Part shown: positions 1 to 7,797 of the stretch, in pieces
Numbering within the stretch: the stretch's first letter is position 1
Layout: each line of letters opens with the position of its first letter
Source of the DNA: Pseudonocardia kujensis
GTDB taxonomy: Bacteria; Actinomycetota; Actinomycetes; Mycobacteriales; Pseudonocardiaceae
DNA length: 64,000 bases
NCBI RefSeq assembly: GCF_021283305.1
Contig: NZ_JAJSOK010000003.1
Span: 1-64,000, forward strand
Direction of reading: 5' to 3'
The notes under the pieces: generated by a model
Database searches by the model: none
The model's input: only the letters and a program-made list of their open reading frames with translations
What the model was told of the DNA's origin: nothing
Program-made: the position numbers and the translations under genes

Positions 1-479
1 TCAGCTCGGGGCGGTTCAGCTTGCCGCTGCCGGTCCGCGGCAGGGCGTCGACGATCTCGATGCGCCGCGGCTTGTGCATGCCACGCAGGTCGGGGTTGGT
101 GGCGCACCACTCGGCGATCTGCTCGGCGGTCACGTCGGGCCGCTTCGGGACGACGACCGCGGTCACCTGCTCCACCCAGCGCTCGTGCGCCGTCCCGATG
201 ACCGCCACCTCGGCGAGGTCGGGATGGTCCGCCAGGTGCTCCTCGACCATCTGCGGGAACACGTTCTCCCCGCCGGAGACGATCATGTCGTCGATCCGGT
301 CCACGTAGTACAGGTAGCCGTCGGCGTCGGCGGACATGAGGTCGCCGGTGCGGAACCAGCCGTCGGCCCACTTCTCCGGCGCCTCGAGGTGCCAGTACCC
401 CGGGCGTGACGGCGTGGCCCTGCACCTCGGCGATCACCCGGCCGATGCCCTTCGGGCTGACGGCGACCGGGATGGTCAT
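1..479 (-). pseudogene. Truncated, frameshifted acyl-CoA ligase C-terminus
   Basis: The minus strand encodes the C-terminal part of an AMP-forming acyl-CoA synthetase: TPG, then YWHLEAPEKWADGWFRTGDL, then the hinge region DRIDDMIVSGGENVFP, and RTGSGKLNRPEL at the window edge, where the frame stays open. The ATG at 479 gives MTIPVAVSPKGIG, which matches only the stretch just before the TPGYW motif, so about 400 upstream residues of a normal ligase are missing. The ATG frame and the frame of the conserved C-terminus differ. One extra G in the GGGG run at about 398-401 (minus strand) explains this. It is therefore a 5'-deleted and frameshifted remnant, or a real deletion plus a sequencing error. 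It lies downstream of the CoA transferase at 497-2806 on the same strand. Confidence 0.75.
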
Positions 480-496
480 GGGTCAGACATCCTTCG

Positions 497-2806
497 CTAG
501 TCGATGACGCGGTCCGCGCGCAGCGCGGCGGCCGCGTCCGGTCCGATGTCCAGTAGCTCACCGAGCACGAGCTCGGTGTCGGCGCCCAACGTCGGTGCGG
601 GACCCGGGGCCCGGAACGAGTGGCCGTCGACCTTCCACGGCACGCTCACGAGCATCTGCTCGCCGAGCCAGCGGTGTTCGGTCACGGTGCCGACCTCGCG
701 TGCCGACGCACGCGGGCCGAACAACGCTGTCTCGTACCCCACGACCGCGCCGGCAGGGATGCCGGCGGCCCGCAGCTCCGCGGCCGCCTCGGCGTCCGAT
801 CGGGCGGCCGCCCAGGCCGCCAGCGCGTCGGAGAGGTCCGCGGGCGCCCCGACGAGGTCCGCCGTCACGATCTCACCAAGCACCGCCCGCTCTCGCTCGG
901 TGCGTACCGCCACCGACACCCAGGTGTCCGGCTCTCGGCAGGCGAAGGTGCCGTACGGGTCGAAGACCTGGTGGGTGTTGGCCGGAACGGGCGCGACGCC
1001 GTCGGTCTCCCACTGCAGCACCGGCCCGGGCAGCACGCTCAGCAGGGCCTCGACTTGGGACAGGTCCACGTAGCAGCCGCGACCGGTGCGTTGCCGGCGC
1101 ACCAGCGCCGCGAACAGGGCGGCCAGCGCGTGCCCGGCGCCGTTGGGGTCGCCGAGCGCGGGGTTGAAGGTGCCGATCAGATCGTCGGCGGCGTAGCCGA
1201 CCAGGGAGTCGAGCCCGGCGAGCCCGGACATCACTGGCGCGTAGCCGCGGATGCCGCTCAGCGGCCCCGTCTGCCCCAGCATCGACATGGAGACCATCAC
1301 CAGGCCCGGGTTGACCGCGGACAGCGCCGCGTAGTCCAAGCCCTTGCGGCCCAGTGCTCCCGGTCGCATGTTCTCGACCACGACGTCCGCCTCGGCGGCG
1401 AGCCGGCCGATCAACGTGGCGCCCTCGGGCTTGGTCAGGTCGATCGCGATGCTGCGCTTGCCCCGGTTCATCTGGTTGAAGTAGGGGGTGACCTCGAGCT
1501 CTGGGCCCTCGACGGGCTTTCCCCCGCGCAGGGCGCGCCCGCGCAGGCGGGCCGGGTCCGCCCGGTCCCGGTGCTCGACCTTGATCACCTCTGCGCCGAG
1601 GTCGCGCAGGGCGGCGGTGACCATGGGACCCGACCACACCCAGGAAAGGTCGAGCACCCGGAGCCCGGTCAGGGGCTGCTTGGAGTCGACCCCCGCAGCG
1701 GGCCAGTCCGAAGTCCTGGGGGGCGCGTCCGACGACGGCCCGTACAACTGGAAGGGACTGCCCGCCCGCCGTCGACCACGGCCGTCGCGGGCGAAGAACT
1801 CGCGATGGGCGAACTGCTCCTCGTCCAGCGCCTCCCCCAACGACGACACGGGCGCGACGGGGAAGCCGTGCTCGCGTCCCGCGGCGAAAACCTCCGCCCG
1901 GGTGTGTGCGCCGGTCCAGGCCATGACGTGCCGGTCGGCTTCGTCGGCGTGCAGCCGTGCGACGACCCGGGAGTCGTCGAAGCCGGGCCGGGTGCTCCAC
2001 TGCGGGTGGCCGAGTGCGGACAGCAGCCCCCGGTACTCACGCTGGGTCCGGCACATGATCGACACCCAGCCGTCGCGACAGGGGAACATGGCGGCGGGGT
2101 AGGAGCCGCCCGACATCGTCGCTCGCGCCCCGTCACGCCGCCAGGGCCGCTCGTAGGGCAGGAAGTTCGCCCCGATCTGCCCGACGTAGTAGGTCAGGAC
2201 ATCCGCGCAGCAGACATCCCAGCGCCGGCCGGGGTCGGCGATGCCACCGCGGAGCAGGACCGCCAGGGCGGCGACGGCGGCGGCCTCGGTGCCGGTCAGG
2301 TACTCCGGCAGGTCGTAGGGCAGGGTGAGCGGAGGTTCGCCCGGATGCCCCAAGCCCCACGACATGCCAGACACGGCGGTGGCGACGATCGAGGCGCCCG
2401 GCTCGTCCGTCCCCTCCCCCAGCCCGTCGCGCAGGCCCGCCACATCCACGAGCGGCGTGTCGGGCGGGCAGGCGGCGAGCAGGTCGGTGGTCAGCGCGGT
2501 GACCGCGCCGTCCGCGGCGTCGTCCGCGCTGGAGTCGACGACGACCACGTCGCAGCGCATGAGCACCTCGCGAACAGACACGGGGTCATCGGCAGCCAAC
2601 GCGCGTTTGCCCTCGTGCAGGACCTCCTCCAGGTCGGCCCGCAGGTGGGCAGGGACGTCCGCGACCAGCGGCAGATCCACCCGGACGACGGAGGCGCCGA
2701 GCAGGCGCAGGACACGGCCGCAGTATGCCCCGGAGGGCTTGCCGGAGACCTCGAGCACCTCGACACCGGTGAGGGGCTGGTCGTCGGCTGCGAGTCGAAT
2801 AGGCAT
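497..2806 (-). CDS. Double-domain CaiB/BaiF (family III) CoA transferase
   Basis: The 769-residue protein is twice the usual length of a family III CoA transferase and contains two tandem copies. The first starts with LTGVEVLEVSGKPSGAYCGR, the second at about residue 378 with LTGLRVLDLSWVWSGPMV and GAEVIKVEH. The second copy has the normal GKRSIAIDL and VVVENMRPG motifs and VDLSQVEALL, whose Asp is expected to be the nucleophile. The first copy is more divergent (GASVVRVDLP instead of IKVE). Family members move CoA between acyl-CoA and a free acid in the cytoplasm. The gene starts 11 bp after an ACAD remnant on the same strand and is followed by the ligase remnant. Substrate unknown. The start ATG has only a weak GCGGA-like ribosome site. 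Confidence 0.88.
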   Translation of the reverse strand: MPIRLAADDQPLTGVEVLEVSGKPSGAYCGRVLRLLGASVVRVDLPLVADVPAHLRADLEEVLHEGKRALAADDPVSVREVLMRCDVVVVDSSADDAADGAVTALTTDLLAACPPDTPLVDVAGLRDGLGEGTDEPGASIVATAVSGMSWGLGHPGEPPLTLPYDLPEYLTGTEAAAVAALAVLLRGGIADPGRRWDVCCADVLTYYVGQIGANFLPYERPWRRDGARATMSGGSYPAAMFPCRDGWVSIMCRTQREYRGLLSALGHPQWSTRPGFDDSRVVARLHADEADRHVMAWTGAHTRAEVFAAGREHGFPVAPVSSLGEALDEEQFAHREFFARDGRGRRRAGSPFQLYGPSSDAPPRTSDWPAAGVDSKQPLTGLRVLDLSWVWSGPMVTAALRDLGAEVIKVEHRDRADPARLRGRALRGGKPVEGPELEVTPYFNQMNRGKRSIAIDLTKPEGATLIGRLAAEADVVVENMRPGALGRKGLDYAALSAVNPGLVMVSMSMLGQTGPLSGIRGYAPVMSGLAGLDSLVGYAADDLIGTFNPALGDPNGAGHALAALFAALVRRQRTGRGCYVDLSQVEALLSVLPGPVLQWETDGVAPVPANTHQVFDPYGTFACREPDTWVSVAVRTERERAVLGEIVTADLVGAPADLSDALAAWAAARSDAEAAAELRAAGIPAGAVVGYETALFGPRASAREVGTVTEHRWLGEQMLVSVPWKVDGHSFRAPGPAPTLGADTELVLGELLDIGPDAAAALRADRVID

Positions 2807-2817
2807 GTCGGATCCGC

Positions 2818-3147
2818 TCAGTAGCTGTGCGGCAGCCCGAGGCTGCGCTCCGCGATGTAGTTCAGGACCGTCTGGTTGTTCACCGGCGCGATGCGCTGCA
2901 GTCGAGACTCGATCCAGTACCGGCCGATGTGGTACTCGCGGTCATAGGAGTAGCCGCCGAACACCGAGCCCGTCGAGAAGGGTGGCGGCGCCGTGGGCAC
3001 GCTGGCCAATGGCGCGAAGTATCTCTCCAATAAGGCCGGGTTCGGGGCCTGCGACGCGCGATGCACTGAACGCGATGGTCGTGGCCATGCGACGACGGGC
3101 CACGAGAAGGTCGTCGGGCTTACCGATCTGGTGGTTTCCGTGGTCAT
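2818..3147 (-). pseudogene. Acyl-CoA dehydrogenase C-terminal remnant
   Basis: The last 48 or so codons encode a typical ACAD tail: GGYSYDREYHIGRYWIESRL, then RIAPVNNQTVLNYIAERSLG and LPHSY at the stop. The upstream 60 codons do not resemble the FAD-binding core in this frame, and other frames of the same stretch carry unrelated text. Everything from the N-terminal helical domain to the middle of the C-terminal domain (about 330 residues) is missing. A similar complete tail (KIAPLSQEMVLNYLGSHVLG) occurs in the intact ACAD at 14278-15444. This is a deletion remnant directly upstream of the CoA transferase, suggesting that an ACAD-CoA transferase-ligase operon once stood here. Confidence 0.75.
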
Positions 3148-3221
3148 TCCTATCCTTCATTGGAGACGAGGGCATCGACGTCGACGGCCCGCCTGCAGAC
3201 CCGGTAACCAGCGACAGCATC

Positions 3222-3237
3222 GTCTCCACGAGGAGAC
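3222..3237 (-). terminator. Short hairpin after GntR gene
   Basis: GTCTCC, a 4-nt loop, then GGAGAC forms a small perfect hairpin 35 bp downstream of the GntR stop codon. There is no T-run. It could be a weak terminator or a regulator site; nothing else is recognisable between 3148 and 3272. Confidence 0.3.
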
Positions 3238-3272
3238 ACGAAGGGGCGGGCGGCAGGAACCGGTGGTACTGG

Positions 3273-3995
3273 TCAGCGGAGGATCGGCAGCAGCCAGTTG
3301 AGTGAGACCTGGCGGTGTTCCCGCCACAGATCTGCGAGGCGCGCGCCGTCACCGGCACGTAGTGCGTCGATCATGGGGTCATGGTGCTCGGCCAGCGCGG
3401 CGCCGTCGGCGAGGACGCTGAGCGACAACGCGCGGTAGGCCGCGGACATTCGCCAGATCCTGAGGATCTCGGCCACCAGGAGCCGCTGCGGCGACAGATC
3501 GAGCACACCGAGGTGGAAGAACTCGTTGCACCGGACCATGACGTCGAGGTCGGAGCCCGCGTGACGGACCCCCTCGTTCATATCCACGAGGTACGCGAGC
3601 TCCTCGTCGGTCGGCGTCGAGAGCTTGGTGAGGACGGCCGTCTCCAACATGTCGCGGGCGAGGTAGAGCTGACTCATCTCGTCGGCGCCGATCTGCGTGA
3701 CGAAGTAACCGCGGTTGCGCTCGTACTCGACGACCCCCTCCACCTTCAGGACCTGTAACGCCTCCCGGATCGGCCCCCGACTGACACCGATCTGCTGAGC
3801 GAGGTCCTCCTGGCGTAACTGCTGCCCGGGGACGAGTCGACGAGTCATGATCATATCGCGGATGGCCGCGGCGGCGCGCTGCACGGCACCGTCGCCCGGC
3901 GCCCGCTCCGCGCCGCCACCCCGAGCGACTCCGCTCACGAGGGCGATCGTAGCGGCCAGGCTCGTCCGCTGAAGCGCCGTTCCCCGTGTCGACAC
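3273..3995 (-). CDS. GntR/FadR-family regulator
   Basis: This is a cytoplasmic repressor or activator with an N-terminal winged helix (about residues 35-100: AAAAIRDMIMTRRLVPGQQL, then QIGVSRGPIREALQVLKVEG) and a C-terminal all-helical FCD ligand domain. That domain has the metal-site pattern ARDMLE, NEFFHLGVL and LAEHHDPMIDAL. A GTG at 3995 is preferred as start because GGAGG lies 10 nt upstream (4006-4010). A longer frame starting at 4124 would overlap the upstream gene by 120 bp. The start lies 8 bp beyond the AtuA-like stop on the same strand, so it is probably cotranscribed. FadR-type proteins usually sense acyl-CoA or organic acids. Length (240 aa) is normal. Confidence 0.85.
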   Translation of the reverse strand: MSTRGTALQRTSLAATIALVSGVARGGGAERAPGDGAVQRAAAAIRDMIMTRRLVPGQQLRQEDLAQQIGVSRGPIREALQVLKVEGVVEYERNRGYFVTQIGADEMSQLYLARDMLETAVLTKLSTPTDEELAYLVDMNEGVRHAGSDLDVMVRCNEFFHLGVLDLSPQRLLVAEILRIWRMSAAYRALSLSVLADGAALAEHHDPMIDALRAGDGARLADLWREHRQVSLNWLLPILR

Positions 3996-4002
3996 CCCGC
4001 GC

Positions 4003-5811
4003 TCACCTCCCGCCGGTCCTGCTGAGCAGCGCGAATGGAGCGTCGACCAACCGGGAGGCGAGGTACTCCCCCAGCCCCTTGGCCTGCGCGTCGATCCGCG
4101 TGCAGGACGATACGCCCAGCTCAAGAAACCCGTAGACCAAGAAATTCAGGGCGTTGAGGTTCGGGAACTCGTGGCGCTCGACCCGCAGTCCGGCGGCCTC
4201 CGGGACCAGCTCCACGAACCGCTCGATACTCAGGGTGTCCCGCAGCCAGGCGAACGCCTCCGGACTGCGCGTCCACGCGCACACGTTCGCCGTGCCGCCC
4301 TTGTCGCCCGATCGTGTGCCGACGAGCTCGCCGAGCGGGACGCGTCGGGTGGGCCCCTCCGGCACCGCGCGCAGGGCCTCTGCCGCGGAGTCGGCCGCCA
4401 GCCGCGCGGGCGCGGCGGGGTCCCAGGTTCCCCACGCCACCTCGACCGGCTCGCAGTCGTCCACCCTGACCTGCGTGTCCACGTGCTTCTTCTCGACCAG
4501 GCACGGCCACTGCACACCAAATAGGCGCTCCCTCTGCGGCGGCCCGGTGAGGTAGAAGCCGGGCACGTGATTGGTCCCGAACTGGACGATGCGGTCTGCG
4601 AAACGCGCACGGCCGACCTTGGACCGGTCGCTGTCCCGCGCCGTGATGACCACCCACGCCGATTCCTGCGCCTGGTCGCCGTCGACCTCCGTGACGGGTC
4701 CGATCACGGTCCACCGGAAGGCGTCGAACTCCTCGGGGGCGCCCACCACCCGCTCCACGGAGCTCCGCAGCCAGGCCAGCTTCTCGGCCACATGCCGCCC
4801 CGTCAGACCCACGGTCACGGTGTTGCGGTAGCCGCCCTCGAAGGTCAACGACAGCTTGGTCAACTCGTTCGGTGCCCGCCCGCGGACACCGAACACCCGC
4901 ACCAGATCCGTGCCCGCGTCGGCCAGCCGCACCGACGTGAGGTCGACCGTCACGTCCGGGTTGAGGTACTCGGGCCCGCCCACCTCGTACAGCAGCTGCG
5001 CGGTCACAGTGTCCCGGGTAACGAGACCGCCGGTGTCTGCGGCCTTGCCGATCACACACGAGCCGTCCGCCTCGATGGTCGCGATCGGCATCCCGGGCAG
5101 CCCGAGATCGCCGCGGTCTCCGTGCTCGTGGAAGAAGGCGAAGTTGCCGCCGGTGACCTGCCCACCGCACTCGATGAGGTGACCCGCGACGACGGCGCCG
5201 GCCAGCTCGTCCCAGTCGTCCCTGCGCCAGCCGTGGTGCCACGCCGCCGCCCCGACGACGAGCGAGGCGTCGGTCATCCGGGGACAGATCACGATGTCCG
5301 CACCCGCCTCCAGAGCCGCGACGATCGGCCACGCCCCCAAGTAAGCGTTCGCGGTGAGGATCTCGTGGTCGGCGAGGACCAGGTCCTCGCCCGTGTCGAG
5401 GTTGCGCAACCGCGCTTCCGGCCCGAGCAGCGAGGTGAGATCCTCGCGCAGGTCGTCCCCAGTCACTGTGGCGATCCGTAGCTCGACACCGGCCCGCGCA
5501 CAGGCGGCGCGCACCGCCTCGGCGCAGCCCTCCGGGTCCAGGCCGCCCGCATTGGTCACGACCTTCACCTCGTCCGCGGCGATCTGCGGGAGCTGGGATT
5601 CGAGCTGCTCGACGAAGGCGGCGGCGTAGCCTGGGCCGCCGCGGAGCTGGTTCTTCCGCAGTACGAGCATCGTCAGCTCGGCCAGGTAGTCGCCGGTGAG
5701 GACGTCGACACCGGTGGCCAGCAGCTCCGCCATCGCATCGGGCCGGTCGCCGAAGTACGCAGAGAACTGCCCGACCCGCACCGGGCGATTGGCTGCAATA
5801 TTGGTACCCAT
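4003..5811 (-). CDS. atuA: AtuA-like acyclic terpene utilisation family protein
   Basis: The 602-residue protein matches the AtuA family (DUF1446). It has an N-terminal domain with VRVGQFSAYFGDRPDAMAEL, KVVTNAGGLDPEGCAEAVRA and ICPRMTDASLVVGAAAWHHG, and a C-terminal domain starting near residue 495 with LGELVGTRSGDKGGTANVCA. AtuA is needed for growth on citronellol and geraniol in Pseudomonas, but its reaction is not settled. The ATG at 5811 lies in the divergent region shared with the alcohol dehydrogenase at 5926. Upstream extensions of this frame to 6909 run antisense to that gene and are not coding. The downstream GntR gene may be in the same transcript. Cytoplasmic, no signal peptide. 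Confidence 0.88.
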   Translation of the reverse strand: MGTNIAANRPVRVGQFSAYFGDRPDAMAELLATGVDVLTGDYLAELTMLVLRKNQLRGGPGYAAAFVEQLESQLPQIAADEVKVVTNAGGLDPEGCAEAVRAACARAGVELRIATVTGDDLREDLTSLLGPEARLRNLDTGEDLVLADHEILTANAYLGAWPIVAALEAGADIVICPRMTDASLVVGAAAWHHGWRRDDWDELAGAVVAGHLIECGGQVTGGNFAFFHEHGDRGDLGLPGMPIATIEADGSCVIGKAADTGGLVTRDTVTAQLLYEVGGPEYLNPDVTVDLTSVRLADAGTDLVRVFGVRGRAPNELTKLSLTFEGGYRNTVTVGLTGRHVAEKLAWLRSSVERVVGAPEEFDAFRWTVIGPVTEVDGDQAQESAWVVITARDSDRSKVGRARFADRIVQFGTNHVPGFYLTGPPQRERLFGVQWPCLVEKKHVDTQVRVDDCEPVEVAWGTWDPAAPARLAADSAAEALRAVPEGPTRRVPLGELVGTRSGDKGGTANVCAWTRSPEAFAWLRDTLSIERFVELVPEAAGLRVERHEFPNLNALNFLVYGFLELGVSSCTRIDAQAKGLGEYLASRLVDAPFALLSRTGGR

Positions 5812-5925
5812 TTGGCGATGGTGACATCCGACGCTCGGGAGGAGGACTGGCAGAACCGAGAGTCCTGCGCGACCACCCGGGCCATGACGATGGAGGGAAA
5901 CGACAGAGGTGTCGAAAGGAGCGCG

Positions 5926-7047
5926 ATGAAGACGCAGGGCGCGGTCATCACCAAGGCCCCGGGCGAGTACGAGGTCGTCGACCTGGAACTCGAGGACCCC
6001 CGGCCCGACGAGCTCCAGGTCCAGCTCGTCGCGGCAGGCCTCTGCCACTCCGACGACCACTACGCCACCGGTGACCTCCACCTCGGGACCTACCCGACCG
6101 CCGGCGGGCACGAGGGCGCGGGCATCGTGACGAAGGTCGGCCCCAATGCCAAAGGGATCAAGGAAGGCGACCACGTCGTCTTCTCGTTCATCCCGGCCTG
6201 CGGCCACTGCCGCTGGTGCACGCGGGGCATGCAGAACCTCTGCGACCACGGCGCGTCGATCATGGCCGGCCCCCGCTGGACGGACGGCTCCTACCGCCTG
6301 CACCTGCCCGACGGGACGAACGTCGGCCAGGTCAGCGGCATCTCCACCTTCGTGCGGCACACCACGGCCTCGCTGGAGTCCGCCATCAAGATCGACGACG
6401 ACATCCCGCTCGACCTCGCCTGCCTCACCGGTTGCGGCGTCGGGACGGGGTGGGGGTCCGCGGTGAACTCGGCCGAGGTCCGCCCCGGCCAGACCGTCGT
6501 GGTCATGGGCATCGGCGGGATCGGCATCAACGCAGTGCAGGGCGCCCGGCATGCCGGCGCGTCGAACATCATTGCCGTCGATCCGGTGGCGTTCAAGCGG
6601 GAGAAGGCCGAACAGCTGGGGGCGACCCACACCTGCTCGAGCATCGAGGAGGCCGGCGAGCTCGCCCGTCAGCTCACCAACGGGCAAGGTGCGGACGCCG
6701 CGATCGTGACGATCGGCGTGCTGACCGGCGAGGCCATCGCCCAGGCGTTCGCGACGGTGCGGAAGGCCGGGATCACCGTCGTCACGGCCGTGGGGAACCA
6801 CGAAGCGATCGGCATCCCGTTGCCGCTCAACGAGCTGACGCTCTACCAGAAGCGCCTTCAGGGGGCGCTGTACGGCGGCTGCGGACCGAACTGGGACATC
6901 AAGGCTCAACTGCAGCTCTACCGCGAGGGCGTGCTGAAGCTCGACGAGCTGCTCACGAACCGCTACAAGCTCGAGGACATCACGAAGGGCTACGACGACC
7001 TGCGGGACGGCAAGAACATCCGCGGGATCATCGACTACACACTCTGA
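5926..7047 (+). CDS. NDMA-type zinc alcohol dehydrogenase
   Basis: This is a 373-residue medium-chain dehydrogenase. Catalytic zinc ligands are C40 (GLCHSDDH) and H62-E63 (GGHEGAG). The structural zinc has four cysteines at 92, 95, 98 and 106 (CGHCRWC...C). The Rossmann motif is GIGGIGINAVQGARHAGA. The sequence resembles the NDMA-dependent actinobacterial alcohol dehydrogenases that keep NAD tightly bound and pass electrons to mycofactocin. That assignment is by similarity, and no mycofactocin maturation genes are in the window. The ATG at 5926 is chosen because AAAGGAG lies 5 nt upstream; an earlier ATG at 5812 lacks this. It is divergent from the AtuA-like gene, and a strong hairpin follows. 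Confidence 0.9.
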   Translation: MKTQGAVITKAPGEYEVVDLELEDPRPDELQVQLVAAGLCHSDDHYATGDLHLGTYPTAGGHEGAGIVTKVGPNAKGIKEGDHVVFSFIPACGHCRWCTRGMQNLCDHGASIMAGPRWTDGSYRLHLPDGTNVGQVSGISTFVRHTTASLESAIKIDDDIPLDLACLTGCGVGTGWGSAVNSAEVRPGQTVVVMGIGGIGINAVQGARHAGASNIIAVDPVAFKREKAEQLGATHTCSSIEEAGELARQLTNGQGADAAIVTIGVLTGEAIAQAFATVRKAGITVVTAVGNHEAIGIPLPLNELTLYQKRLQGALYGGCGPNWDIKAQLQLYREGVLKLDELLTNRYKLEDITKGYDDLRDGKNIRGIIDYTL

Positions 7048-7054
7048 ACGCGAC

Positions 7055-7083
7055 GGGGGGCGTGACCGCCGGCCACGCCCCCC
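7055..7083 (+). terminator. Hairpin after alcohol dehydrogenase
   Basis: GGGGGGCGTG (7055-7064) pairs perfectly with CACGCCCCCC (7074-7083) around a 9-nt loop, 8 bp after the dehydrogenase stop. The right arm coincides with the start of the duplicated crotonase segment. Confidence 0.7.
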
Positions 7084-7090
7084 GTCCTCG

Positions 7091-7417
7091 TCAGCGCATC
7101 GACCACACGGGGTCGCGCTTCTCCCGGAAGGCCGCGACGCCCTCCTTGATGTCCTGGGTGCTGAAGGCCAGGGCGAGCCGGGAGCGCAGCGAGTCGAGCG
7201 CAGCGAGTCGAGCGCAGCGAGTCGAGCGCAGCGAGTCGAGCGCCTCCGGCAGGGCGAGGTCCCGGGTCGCGGCGATCGCGTCCTTGCCCAGTCGCATGAG
7301 CAGCGGCGACTTCGCGGCGACCTTGCGGGCCCACTCCTGGACGGTGTCCGCGAAGTCCTCCGGCTCGGCGACGGCGTTGACGAAGCCGAGACGCAGTGCC
7401 TCCTCTGCGTCGACCGG
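7091..7417 (-). pseudogene. Crotonase C-terminal fragment
   Basis: This encodes the C-terminal third of an enoyl-CoA hydratase/isomerase (EEALRLGFVNAVAEPEDFAD to FREKRDPVWSMR, stop at 7091). It is the same protein end as the intact gene at 12094-12885. Upstream homology stops at about 7417, where an IS110-like sequence begins on the other strand, so there is no active site. A 14-residue in-frame insertion (STRCARLAALDSLR) comes from the 14-bp tandem repeat. The frame extends on to 7657 but that part is unrelated to crotonases. Confidence 0.85.
7183..7238. repeat. 14-bp tandem repeat, four units
   Basis: AGCGCAGCGAGTCG is repeated four times exactly, then the crotonase sequence continues. The intact copy at about 12187 has a single unit. 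Three added units are 42 bp, so the reading frame of the fragment is kept. Confidence 0.95.
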
Positions 7418-7418
7418 C

Positions 7419-7705
7419 CGCGGGATCACCAAGACCGGTAACAGCCACGCCCGCCGGCTGTTGGGCGTGCGAGTGGGGCAGCACGTCGTCTGCATTCCAG
7501 GGACTCGCCGAGCTGTCGCTGATCGCGGCTGGTGTTGCTGGTGCGGGGTGGCGGCGAGACGAGGCGGCCTGGCAGTGTTCTCGCCGCCGTTGCGGCCCGG
7601 GATCCGGGTGCCGAGCTTGGACGGGGCCACCTGGGCCCGCCTGGATGCCCGCAACAAGCGTTCCAGCCCTGCCGGGGGGATCAGGCATTCCGGTTCGGGT
7701 TGGCC
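7419..7705 (+). mobile_element. IS110/IS116-family transposase C-terminal remnant
   Basis: In one plus-strand frame the translation begins with GRGITKTGNSHARRLL, the typical C-terminal motif of IS110/IS116 transposases. Further on comes LDARNKRSS, which fits the basic segment near the end of such proteins. The middle does not match well and there is no start codon or N-terminal DEDD domain. It abuts the end of repeat copy A exactly. From about 7706 to the aldehyde dehydrogenase stop at 7798 nothing is recognisable. Confidence 0.5.
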
Positions 7706-7797
7706 GTGGAGATCGCGATGTACGACGCGCTGGCCTGTGGCTCGTGTTCGTTCTTTCGGTGCATGCCTGGACGGCCGGTCGAAAGTGGCGCGTATTT

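Larger units (their letters stand above)
7070..7417. repeat. Direct repeat copy A (crotonase 3' end)
   Basis: This segment is nearly identical to 12074-12378, both containing the last 95 or so codons of a crotonase plus about 20 bp beyond its stop. The differences seen are one extra C near 7081, two or three substitutions inside, more mismatches in the last 15 bp, and a 42-bp expansion (three extra 14-bp units). The two copies are in the same orientation and bracket the island at 7418-12073. Confidence 0.9.

Noticed and set aside
620..2824. Long open frame on the plus strand opposite the double CoA transferase
   Set aside because: It is antisense to a protein with clear family motifs. High G+C keeps the opposite frame open; the translation has no family resemblance.
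5812..6909. N-terminal extension of the AtuA-like frame
   Set aside because: It runs antisense through the alcohol dehydrogenase, which has all zinc and NAD motifs. The family N-terminus begins at 5811.
7183..7238. CRISPR-like array
   Set aside because: The repeats are 14 bp and directly adjacent with no spacers, inside a gene fragment. It is a tandem expansion.
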